A program made the translations under genes and the position numbers. From Labyrinthula sp. Ha (taxonomy: Eukaryota > Sar > Bigyra > Labyrinthulida > Labyrinthulaceae), in assembly GCA_015227615.1 (NCBI GenBank), contig JAALGZ010000017.1:62001-126000 (forward strand): a stretch of 64,000 nucleotides of DNA, given 5' to 3'. Within the stretch, counting starts at the first letter, position 1. Each line of letters opens with the position of its first letter. Below the pieces are notes generated by a model that was not told the origin of the DNA, searched no databases, and worked only from the letters and a program-made list of their open reading frames with translations. Of the stretch, positions 12,300 to 24,137 are shown one piece after another.

Positions 12300-14110
12300 T
12301 ACCGAGAATTTTGATGATACTTTGGATGAGTTTGAATTTTTCCCAGAAACGTTGAATTAATTTGGTAGTATCATGAGTATCATTTGATATTTTGGGCATG
12401 TGATCCGTTTTTTTTTCTATATTTTAATTCTTTTCAATTTTATTATTTTATAATATTTCACTTTCAAGTTCAATGGTAAAACCCTGTCAGCTTAACCAGT
12501 TTATACGAATCAAACCCATGTGCAGCAATTTACCTCTCGCATCCTCCTCGACTGTGCTTGAGAGATTATTTCAAATTTGTGCATCCTATTATTAGTGTGG
12601 TGAAAAACTATATATCCCAGTATTTTTGAATTTGCTCAATAATTTGAAATCAGAACAAGAATATTATCTACGCAAAATAACAAACCTAAACAGAAACAAA
12701 AAAATACTATGAGGGACAACCAACACTTTCCGAATAAGATATTTTTGAACCCTGAAAAGTTTGAATAAATGAGCACTGATAGAACTAGAAATCCCGCAGT
12801 AACCCAAGAGATTTTCTTGGATGTGCGAAAAAAAAAATTACCTAGCTATTAACCCAGGAGAGGAGAAGAAAGAAAAGATGAGCAACTGGCTTAGAAGTCT
12901 GGAGCAGTAAGAATTCTTTTGGATTTCATTTTCAAAGGTGAAAATGCACCTATTCTGTCTAAGAAACAAGTTTGAATTTATAGATTTAAAGTTTACTTTC
13001 CACCAAGCTGGTCGTAATACTCAAAATATATATACAAAGTAAAGCTAAAAACTTTTACTTCGTCCAAAAGTAGCTCTTCTTGATCAGATTTAGAATTAAG
13101 TCTTGGTATTTTTAGATCTTTAATGCATAAGGACGCTTAGAATGCGGCCATAACACTGAACATGTCAAGTCCGCAAACAGAATCATCTCCTATCGATTTT
13201 ATTTGGTTTCTTTGCTTCCTCAAACAAGTAAATTTTGAAACCCAAAACGATTAAAACTTGAAAACTCAAACTAGATTTGGTAAATGACCCTTGAGCGATA
13301 CGGCCAAAATTTCATTTTAGGGATATTAATGCATCAAAAATACCCAAATATCATTTGAGGAACATCAAAACGCCAAGAAAAAAATATCGAAACTTGAAAA
13401 TTCTAAGAATATTATTCAAGTTCTGATTTTTCTTCCTCAAACGATATCCCTGTGAAATAACTACTTTGATGATCAAAAGTGTAGCGCATGTAGTAACACA
13501 ATACTACATTACTATAGTTGTTAAAGTAATGAATTAATGCTCAACTGTGAAAAAAATCTTCTTAACTTTGAAATTAGGCTCCGTCATGGACCATTAAGTC
13601 GATACATAACAGCTTTCGTCCCACTAAGAACCTCCCAGCAGGCTACATAGGCTGAACAGGATCAACCAGTGTGAAGACGTTCACATAAAGAAACAGAGAG
13701 CATACCTTTCAGCACTTTTCATAATTTTAATTTTAATCTTTTGTTGTAGAACTTATAGTTCTATGATACTTCGGGAAAATGTGATTGTTCATAACAGTTA
13801 ATATGTAAGTTTTTTACTTTTCAACACTCAGTACTACAATAGCTAACTTTCATTTATCTAAATATTTGCAACTAATTACTGCTTGCATTGAAAAATCCAG
13901 TTTAATCTTATTTTATTGTATGTTTTGATGTCATGTTTATCCGAAACGAATTCCCAATGTTAATGGTATAATATACAATATATTTTAATCATAAAGTTTA
14001 GGCGAATGTAACCTATTAAAAATCCTTATTTGACCAGGCACTATTTTTAGACAAATATCCCTATATATTCTAATTTATTATAGTTTAAGTGAAGTATAGA
14101 ATAATATAAT
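12300..14110. other. Spacer without recognisable genes
   Basis: I see no supportable coding region, RNA gene or repeat here. A slightly GC-richer patch around 13580-13710 has no recognisable content. Confidence 0.5.
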
Positions 14111-14119
14111 TTACTTTTC

Positions 14120-14820
14120 CTCTTTCAAGGTCTGAAAAAATTGGACAAGGAATTTTGCCATTCTTCAACCAGAACAACCACCTTGAAATGGGTTTTGTGA
14201 TATGTATATTAACTTTTTCTAATCAGGTAAGTAATTATGTATACATATTGATTTATATCAGTGGCATATAGATTAACTGTAACCAAAATAGCCCACTGGA
14301 ACTTGCTCTATTGAAGTTGAGTATTTACCTAGAACAACAAAAGCTCTCATTTGTAATAAATTTATTTATAAGAAAAAGGTATAATACTTTATTATTTTAT
14401 GTTCTTGGTTTTCAGAGCAAAATGCTAATAGGATCTTCAAAAAACTATGCAATGAAAACAGCAGATAGACCACATTATATTAAATTGGTATTACTATACT
14501 TTTTAGCATTGAACCTGTCTTCAAGGGGAGCTTTATTCTCTAACTGGTTTAACTAGAACCCTTTCGCCGTCTGAACTGTGCTTGAAGAATCTTTTTTCTA
14601 CAAAGGCTGCAGATTTTGTTCTTACAATAACTATTCAAGATATCAAGAAGAGTAATAGATAGAATAACTTGTTTACCAATTTTCAGTTAAATTTAAATAC
14701 TTGTTCAATTTTATGAGAAAGTGTATCAATTCTGTGTCTTTTATCGCAGCATTCACAAGCTCCGCGTGTATCATTTTTGAAAATATGTTCTTTTATTTTG
14801 TTTTTGATTTTTCTTTTTCC
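14120..14820 (+). mobile_element. Ty1/copia fossil, RNase H part
   Basis: The plus strand near 14420-14550 reads LIGSSKNYAMKTADRP followed by GALFSNW. This follows the copia RNase H pattern LiGysDaDyAgd..DRrStsG...GAisW. Just beyond, near 14590-14650, a frame reads FSTKAADFVLTITIQDIKK, like the LSSTEAEYvAlt.aiqEikW block. The order and spacing fit the C-terminal part of copia pol. The rest of pol and the terminal repeats are not visible. The remnant is broken, with several interruptions, and appears old. Confidence 0.5.
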
Positions 14821-16756
14821 ATTGTTGGTTATTTACTGCAATTTAATGCAACATAGCCATTACAAGTTCTCTCTACCAATAAAATTAACCTGGCTTCGAA
14901 TCTAAGTTATTTCCTACTATAATTCCTCATTGGTATGCTATAGCGTGGTACTTACTCTGCTCCTATAGCTCCAAGCGGTACAAATGAGAGATTAAAAATA
15001 ATATCGGAAATAACCATAATACGAATATTATAAATATTGGGTTCAAAAGTTTTAAACATTATTTAAAAACTCTGAGAACAAAAATGGGTTTAGATATTAG
15101 GAACATTAGAAGTAGACCACCTTGAACAAAATAATACCCCCCCCCCTTGAAGGAACACAAAGGCATGTATATCTAAATTTAAAATCTCCTTTAATGCCTA
15201 AGAACAACAGAGTATGTTTTGTCTCATCAATTTTTAAACCCGAGCCTACTTCTTCGATATCAATAGGTATGGAAATAATCTTGAATCATAATAAAGCGAA
15301 TACTTTCGAAAAATTGTGCGTAAAAAAATAAATCTACTGCTATACTTTTATCATTACCCTAAGTCCCAATCATGTTTGATCTAGCTACATTTTGGGGCTA
15401 AAATTAGATTTCGCTGAACATTATACTTTTAATATTCTTCATACTGAACACTCGATACTTTCCCTTTTGGAATTATAATGTCATAAATATAGGAACATAG
15501 GGTACCATTCTTTGAATACCAGTGTGGAAATTGTTTTTTTCATCCTTTCATTATATCTCAATTTATGGCGTTTCTTCTACAGAAATTAAAAAAGAGTAAT
15601 AAGATAAACATACTCTATACACGAACAATGATTGGAAATTGTTCAGGATTAAATACAAAATAAGAAACTCTAAGAATTCATTCTAATGATGAAATATTTT
15701 TGCTAGAATTAGTGCGTTAATTTTTAAAGTTTTTAAGTCTTATGCAAAGAGAGGTGATATTATTTACGCCGGTATAAACAGTATGGGTATCTTCACTTCT
15801 CCAAATCTGAAAAACATTATAGAAACATTTGGAATCAACTAAATACTCTATCTTCATGATAAAGATATTGATTTTTTATTTACTGAAGACTCTCTTCCTC
15901 AAACACCGCTAGCTAATTTTTATAAGAACTGTGTGGTGGTTAAGGTGATTCTAGGATTAATTAAATATTCTCATAATCCCTATAGGTTTTACCCTCTGTT
16001 TTTTTATCTCCCGAGATTTTAACTTCACTCAAGCTATCCCGGTGATAAAATCAAGAATAATATTAACTACTACCAGCAAACAAAATCGCAAACAGTCACA
16101 TATAATCACAAGGATTACATTCAACAACCCAAAATCAAACTGGAAAAGAGAAATTTGCAGTGGATACTTTTATATACAATTTGCTCCAGATGAATCATAT
16201 TAAATTTAAGTTTATTGTAGTGGAAAAATGTATAAGCAAAACATTCAATTCACATGGAATTCCAAGCTTTCTGCTTGATTTTCTACTATGATTCCTAGTA
16301 TTTTTATGTTTCTAATGTTCTGGAGTGATCTCAAACTGTCATATATATACATATATATATATTAAGAAATACCCTTGTAACAAAGTTTTATTCTTCTACC
16401 GTTAGACCCTAGACCACATGGCTTTTTTCAATAGATTCTAATACAGCGTAAGATTTTTTCTATTTTCATTTGAGGAAGGAGTATGTACCTTAACCTTATA
16501 ACGATAATCATTTAATAATCAGAATAAATTCAGCATCTTCTGTTTCAAAATAAAATATTTATTTTCTTATTGTTAATCAAAATTAGAATATATGGAATAG
16601 CTAATAATAAATATTGTTATTTCCGATGCCTACATATGATACATAAATATAAAAAATATAAATGCATTTTATTAATTTAAACCTAGTTAAGACTTTGAAG
16701 AAAGAAATTTTAGTATCTAGCAATAAACTTGAGTTAATTTTTTACCAGGTGCGAAT
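14821..16756. other. Spacer before duplicated unit A
   Basis: No gene is supportable. There is a run of ten C at 15137-15146 next to a short frame with no family match. Around 15740-15830 a short stretch has coding-like composition (YAGINSMGIFTSPNLKNIIE) but no identifiable family; it may be another faded element. An AT-repeat lies near 16341-16363. Confidence 0.5.
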
Positions 16757-17975
16757 ATATATATAAATAATCATGTTTGAGTTATATAAAATGGATCATT
16801 ATGCTAAGCTTAATCTTAATAACAGGAGTTATGCACTAATTAATATTAAATATCTTATGTTTTTATTATTATTGATTGGTAACCAAGAGGTTTGTCACAT
16901 GGTCTATAAAGAGATACAACTTTTTCATACTCGTGTTTTGTTTTATATGTCTCAGGAAAAGTAAGTATTTATCTAAAGGAAATGTGGATATAACAGTAGT
17001 TTTCATGAGACATATCTTATTTTACTCAAGAAAATCATAAGAACATATATCAGTTCTGACATCTCAAATTGGTATTATGTAGTGTGTAGTGATATGTAAC
17101 TACAGCGATACACACATATGCCTATAGTTAGAGTGGAATGTCCAAACCTATTGCTAACTTCCTTTTAGTGATCTTTTTCTATGAAACGAGGCTTTAATTA
17201 CGACTAAATATACTGAAAATATTATTTAAATACTAATTTGATGATTCAAAACCTCAGAGAAGTTTGATTTGTACCACAAATAAGAGGGGATATACAACTA
17301 TGACATTTATTTCAGCAGGTTTTTGAAGTTTAGTAAGATGCTTTAGCCAATCTATCCGGAGTTTTAATAACAAACAAATATCATGATACTTGCCGGCTTA
17401 AACAAAATTGCTTCTTAATGAATTATATCTAGCAGAAGAAGTCCGGCACGTACCTTTCTATAATACCGAAGAATTGCAGAATTTGATGATGGAGAAGAAA
17501 AAGAGGACCCAAACAAGGACATTTTTCATATGACAGGGGTGCTGCTGATACCAATGTATAAAGCAAACCATGTGTTCTAATTAACATTTAAAATTCTTCA
17601 TAATTGCGCAATTTTCTTCTTATAAATAAATATCGAAGAATGAAATTTAATCGTAGCTTAGCCTTTATTAAAATATGCTTAGGTTTTGAGAATACGGTTC
17701 AATTCCTAGAATAACTATTATAATATGAGAAAGCACTGATAAATCATCAGGGCAAATAGCGGCTTTGATACCCCAAATAGCCTGAAATAAGTTAACGGTT
17801 TGTAGAGGCACATAGTCCAACGACTTGTATTGATATTTATCAAGTGACACGAAAAACCAATTTAGCATCGCAACTGGTGTGTTATTTTCTTTATCTATCA
17901 TTATTTTTACCAATCATAATTTAAATAATATGCGAATGTTAAAGAGGTATTAGATTCGGAATTCCCAGATGATGC

Positions 17976-20900
17976 TATAAATAAAGCAACATTTACCACC
18001 GAAACAAATTCAAAACAATATTAAATTATTTTACCTACATCTTAGACACATAAAATATTTTTTGTTACCAGAAACATTCGCTATAAGAGTACAAATCTAT
18101 TTTTTATTAACTTATTCGATGATGTTAACTAACATTTCGATATTACTTTGTGATATCAATAATTTGCGATTCTAATTAAAACTACTAGTAGTATATTATT
18201 CTAATTATTGTTAATAAAATTTCTTGTAATGTATAATATATGATCATTGCCGGTATTATTTGTTAAAAATTCTGAATTGAAACTTCTTAAAATAAAAATG
18301 GTAAATTATTACATGTAGGGGGCATCTATATATGCTTTATATATAAAGCTAAGTTTCTTAACTCTTATTACAAGCAAAAAAAGAATATGATATCAAATTT
18401 TTCAGTGCTTTCTTACTCGGATATTTTTTCTCACATTTAATTACCAAATTTCTCAAAACAAGTTTATACATCTTGGAATTACCACATATCTAATTACGAG
18501 TGAGTATTATAAATTCTTTTCACATGCCTCTTTAATGCATTATAATATGTTCACTTGATTCTAACATATGACTCATACAAATTGTTTACCTAAAAATTTA
18601 AGTTAAATTTATGTTTTGATACCGCTATCAAACATAATGTTGACTAACTCTATACTTGCAGTTATATTTATTTAATTTCTGCCATTATCACCGATTTTAT
18701 TTAAAGCGATTTATCGTGAAAATATGTTACAATTCTTTACTATTTCACCATCTTTTATTATCACTCAATAATATCCTACATTCCGCTGCAACTTTTTACT
18801 CCTATATGATCTAATTATCTTTTAATTATTCATTCTTTGTTTGAAAACCCCACCATGATATATTTATAATTTCGAGTTTTTTATACCGCTATTAACACTA
18901 TTGATCCAAAAAATCACCTCTAAAATGCTTACTCACATTTTTTTAATATTTGATTTAATCTATATCTTCAGAGTTTATTCTAATAAAAACTAGTATTCAG
19001 TGAAGATTGAAGCAATTGGGTTTTTGCAAATCTCAGGGAATTTAAGATGAAAACCCATAAATAACCATATGAGTTCTTGAACCCTACCGAGAATATATTA
19101 TAAGTATTGTTTATCTCAAAAAATTAATTAATTTGGATTGATACTAAGAATATTTCAAGTGTTAATATGGAAAACTCGAAGAGAACATATATATATTCAG
19201 TTAAATCATCTTGAAGTGTATTCCTCATCCCTTACCATACGTCAAAAAATTTACGATGTCATGATATAGATCTTTGACCTGATTTTTAGATTTATCTATG
19301 TTCTATCTAGAAAAAAGTCATTTCTTATTCAAAATTGAAAGTTACAGTAATATGGAATTGTGAAATCATTACATTTCTCATTATATAGCTTTAATAGAGC
19401 GATAAAATCAATTCTCTGATCCTTTTGTTGTTATTCTTCCTATTTTTTTACATCTATTAAAATTTTATGGCAAAAATTTTGGCAGAGTTATCAGAGAGTG
19501 ACCAAAGCTAGATATTTTTCGCTTGTACTTACTCTGAAAAATCCACATGTATGGATATCCCCAAAAGGCAAAGATTTCAACTCAATAGCTTACCTTGCAA
19601 AATATGTCCTAGTTTTCAGGGTTTTTATTATTTCAATAAATAAAATGATAAAATTAACTATATTTAAGAAGCAATTTAGCACGTCCTTGTAGTAATCCGA
19701 TATATATATGTTATTCTTATAATCTGAAGGGATGTCATAACACAGAGTATTTTGTCTCAACAACAACTTTATTGGAGTTCCCAAGTTATTTAAAACGGTT
19801 GGAATTTTTGGCTTAAACTAAGGATTGTTAAATTTTTTAATCCTCATGTTTGGTACTATAAACTACTTTGTTAGTAGTACTACTCTAATTTGAAGATCAT
19901 TTGGTCTAAATGTATGAGTATTATAATAGATATTATCACTGCAAAACATCATCGGCTTTAATTATATATGTATGTATATTTTCATTCGAGAAATAAAATA
20001 ACTTTCAATAAATCAATGTATACCTTACAATATTTAATATAATATCTATATGAAGAACAAAGAATATTCCATTATTCAACATTTTCCAACAAATTTCAGC
20101 TATATTATGCTTAATGAATTTGGGCTTCAGAAATTTTTCTCTGGTTTTCTAGGTAAAAGCCACTACTCTGTGAATTATATCACAGAAATTAGTTTAAATG
20201 CCTGTAAATGGTCTTAGATATGTCATATTTGAAATTCAGTTCTTGATATTCTTGGTGTTAGAAGCTGCATCTATGCAGTTACAGTTTGCCTAAGGCAAGA
20301 TTTGTTATTTAATTCTTTTCAAAATATAATGACTTCAGGTATATTTAGATAATAAACTAGGAATATTGAGCCTTAAGGATAAAGCAAAATACATGTCCAA
20401 ATTTAACCTTGAAGAATATGTTATGTGTATTTTCATGGCAGTGTTGTATACAATTATGAGAGTCATATTTATATTTTTCATATTGTTAAATTTACTGTTA
20501 TGTGAATAGAAAGAAAATGAATATAGATAATATTCTTTCGTGTCTTAATAAATTAGGTAGAAGGAACCTAATAGACTTTCTTATAGGTGTTAATATATTT
20601 AAGGATTATTTTCTTAAGCAAATATATTTTTGTGTAGGTTAATCCAATAATATACCCGTACAATATTGATTTCTTCTTAGATAGAACTCTTATCAGACAG
20701 ACTAGTTCATTCCCGTTAATAAGAAAACTGTTTTAATTATATAATGGTTGCTGTCTCTGGATAAATATATGGAGATATAATTAATTGAGTATCATCGTAA
20801 TCAATATCAGCTTTATCTAACCAACTGTAATCCAAAGCTATTGCATTTTGTTACATAATTTGGACTTTCTATTTCTTTAAATACATTAGATCCCCTGATG

Positions 20901-22485
20901 TATTATTACTTTATTTTACAAAATCTATGGGTACATGAACTTTGTTAATAGCTTAAACTTTTTCTTTACTCATGTAGCTCTTCAATTAGAATCAATATAG
21001 CAATTTAAATAATTACATTTCAAAAAAATAGAGTATATCAATGTTGACATCTTACCCTTTTTTTATGACTAACAAAGTATTTAGTCATATTCTATATGAA
21101 AACCCCTAGATATTGTTATATTTTTTAGTAAAATAGCTATGAATAAAGTTCTGTTAAGTATTGGGCTAAAATTTTCCCCTGGAATAAAAATCATATTCTG
21201 TTAAGATTCATTTATTTTTATTCTTTAACTCAATGTCTGTGAGTGTCATGTAACTATACATAATAAATGTGAAACAGTGTTCATTTAATCCAGCTGTAGC
21301 GCAAATTAGCTCGACCTGTTTCAGTTTTCACAATTTGTCTATTTAGTTTGCTGAAGACATTCTGGTTCTAACTCGGTAATTAGAGAGTACAAATCGGATC
21401 TCTAGATCATTTTCGGAATCTATATCTTTTTAATGAACGTTTTAAAGATATCTATGATTAGTATAACCACAAATGAATTATAACAACATTTTGTTGTTGA
21501 GTTTATAGTCTTTATCCTTTTTTCTGAATCAAGACCACATTCTTCTCCACAAATGAGTTAATTCAAGTATAGGTCCCATTACTTACCCACAGACAGATAT
21601 ACTTAGCTCGAATTCCTTTAGGTTTAGTGGTTATTGTATATAACTACTTCTTCAGTATGTTTAGTAGCTTTGGCACAAATATTTCATTTTCAACTTCAAA
21701 TATCCAAAAATTATAATATATAAACCTTATATAACTATCGGTTTATTATCACTCAAATGCCAGCTTCAATTTGTACTTCCAAAAACTAGACATACGTATT
21801 CTTGATAACCACCAGTCAAATCTGTTATCTAAATTGATTCGAAATATGAAACAATTTTTTGAAGTTTTAAATTTTATCGAAGTTTATTTATCCGATTTTT
21901 TATTATTAGTTATCACCAAAAGATGCGCCATATCTGAATTATATTTAAAAAAAAACCTTCAAGCTTATGTACGGAATACCTAAAAATCAAATAAAATACA
22001 TTAGACCGTTCGAACTCTAAAAAATAAGACTTTAAGTTAGTAATTACATAGCTCCTATTACTGATATTCAGCCTATTACATTTTCCGTATTAAGGAAATT
22101 ACCTCGTTTCGAACGAGCAATGTTGTCAGATTTCATCTCCTATTTCTTTACTATTTCTGTTGATTATTTTTCTTCATTGTGATATGAAATTAATTTCGTA
22201 ATAGCAGTGTATGCACAAAATATTTTTTCAGGTTAAGGAAACTAGCTAGCTCTAAAGCTAATCTACCGTCGTCTCATGAAATCAAGGGGTTTAATTAGTT
22301 TAACAGGCAATATTCATCCATATTCTTATCCATCTTTTCATTTTTAGGAACTGAATAGTTTCTCACAATTGATCTTTTCCTACCATGTGTCACTTATTTG
22401 ATCAGAAAATATCTCAGGTGCTTAGTAAAGTTGCTGAACCTCTCCTTGTTGATTCGAGATCATTAAGTGAAGTATTATTCCGTCT
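17976..22485. repeat. Near-identical core of the duplication, copy A
   Basis: Over about 4.5 kb this segment differs from 37648-42157 at only about ten isolated positions, plus two short clustered patches (about 18492-18667 and 19251-19275). The flanking parts of the unit differ every 8-15 bases. It contains no recognisable gene; its short frames are identical in both copies simply because the DNA is. Confidence 0.9.
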
Positions 22486-24037
22486 TCTATTGCCCTCAAT
22501 GGGTGTTTGAAAAATTCATATTCATTGTCTTATCTTTTTACATGCTAAATACAGTTTGAATTCTAATTAACTTCTATTAATTTTCACCTGCTCCAACTAG
22601 TCTCCTATTGCATCATCATTACTGGATTCGAGAATTTATTTGCAATAAGTTTCAACTGAAAACATATCCTCAACATTCTTTTCTTGTGTAGTAGTCATAA
22701 TTTTTAGAGTTTGGAGTACAGAACTGCCTTGCAACGTCTTTAAAAAACATTTAAAAACCCTCATGAATTTTACTAAATACTTAGGTTATGTGATGGTAGG
22801 GCGTGATACTGCTATCACCCTTCTAAATCAAAGAGCACATATTTCTTTATATTACGAATGGAATCTATTATTTCCGATTGTCTTATGTCTGCAGATACCA
22901 GTGTCATAAATAGAAATATAACTAGTACACTTCTCTTTATGTAGGTCAGGAAAAGAGAGTTTTATGGCCTTAATCTTTCGTGAATTGAAAGAGGGAATAG
23001 ACTCTGTCGCAGTTTGGAAAGAATACAATAGCTTCAGTTAGTCCTTGCAAGTTAATAAAAAAGTAGAGCTTGTACTAGTAAAGTTGTCATGTTGGTTTCA
23101 GTAGCTAGGTGTTGTAGGTAGTTTATGCTTGGTCTTATAATGGGAATGTTGTTAGCTTTAAATGAGCAGATTTCTAGAGTTAAATACCTAAAACAACACT
23201 TTTTGTTTATTTAGAAAGAAATGAGATGACTTAACAAATTTACCTCAGGTGAAAACGGTCTGGGTTAAAATATGCGACTTTTTCATTTATCACGAGTGTA
23301 TATTAACGTGAAACATATTGAATTAATACATTAAATATTAACCTTAAGTAAGTCATAGTAGATTTATCGGTTATTCTTTGTCGATTTTGGTTATCAATAT
23401 TAAGAGTATTATATCATCATGGGAAATTAAACCATAACTAATTAACGGGAGATTATTTAATCAGACAAAACAACAAAACATAAAATAACTAATGATAGTA
23501 GGTATTACCATAATATAAAGACTCTTAGGAGTGACATGACCTAGTGATTTATTCCAAAGTATTAACCACGTTTAAACAAATACCTTTGTACCTTTCTTCT
23601 TTTCTGTCTCCCTGAGTACTTACTTCCGTGTCACATTGCATCTGGGAAGACTTCGCCTTAATCTTATCAATAAATTTCCCTAATGCTTTTGTTAGTTCCT
23701 TAGCCTTTCATTAAAGATATTTTGACTGTCCCGTCGAGTTTCTCCGAACAGATAGATACTAGAAAACATGTCTCCTGAGTTGATTGTTAATATTTTTCAC
23801 GAAACTTAGTTCTTTACATACCTGTTTTGTATTCTATGATTGAAACCATTATCTATGTTAAGTATGGTCTTCATTCCTCCCCACAAGGTTCTTTTGCATT
23901 GCGCACATTAGGTTTTCTTTTATTGACTTACTTGTATAGATTTTATAACCTTAAGTGTTATTCCCTTTTATTTCTTAAGTTCCTTTCTTTGTTTACTTTC
24001 TTAGTTTTATAGTTTAGCTATGTATCTACACCCATCT

Positions 24038-24042
24038 TATTC
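24038..24042. repeat. Target-site duplication TATTC, left
   Basis: TATTC directly precedes the left copia terminal repeat and recurs directly after the right one at 28941-28945. Copy B has a single TATTC at the matching place (about 43713-43717). Five bases is the normal copia target duplication. Confidence 0.85.
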
Positions 24043-24137
24043 TTGTAGCTAGAGTTAGTTATTCAACCAGAGAATGGTACTCCCTAAAATAATAATCAAG
24101 CAGAACAAAATACACAATCTTATTTCTAAGATAAAAC
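24043..24137 (+). repeat. Left copia terminal repeat (very short LTR)
   Basis: It begins TTGTAGCTAGAGTTAG and ends near CTAAGATAAAA. It matches 28843-28937 with about five differences. At about 95 bp it is short for a copia LTR. Confidence 0.85.

Noticed and set aside
19498-19692. Identical small ORFs in both duplication copies (also 19590-19784 on the minus strand and 21771-21983)
   Set aside because: They lie in the near-identical core where all DNA is the same, so identity says nothing about coding; both strands are open in the same place.
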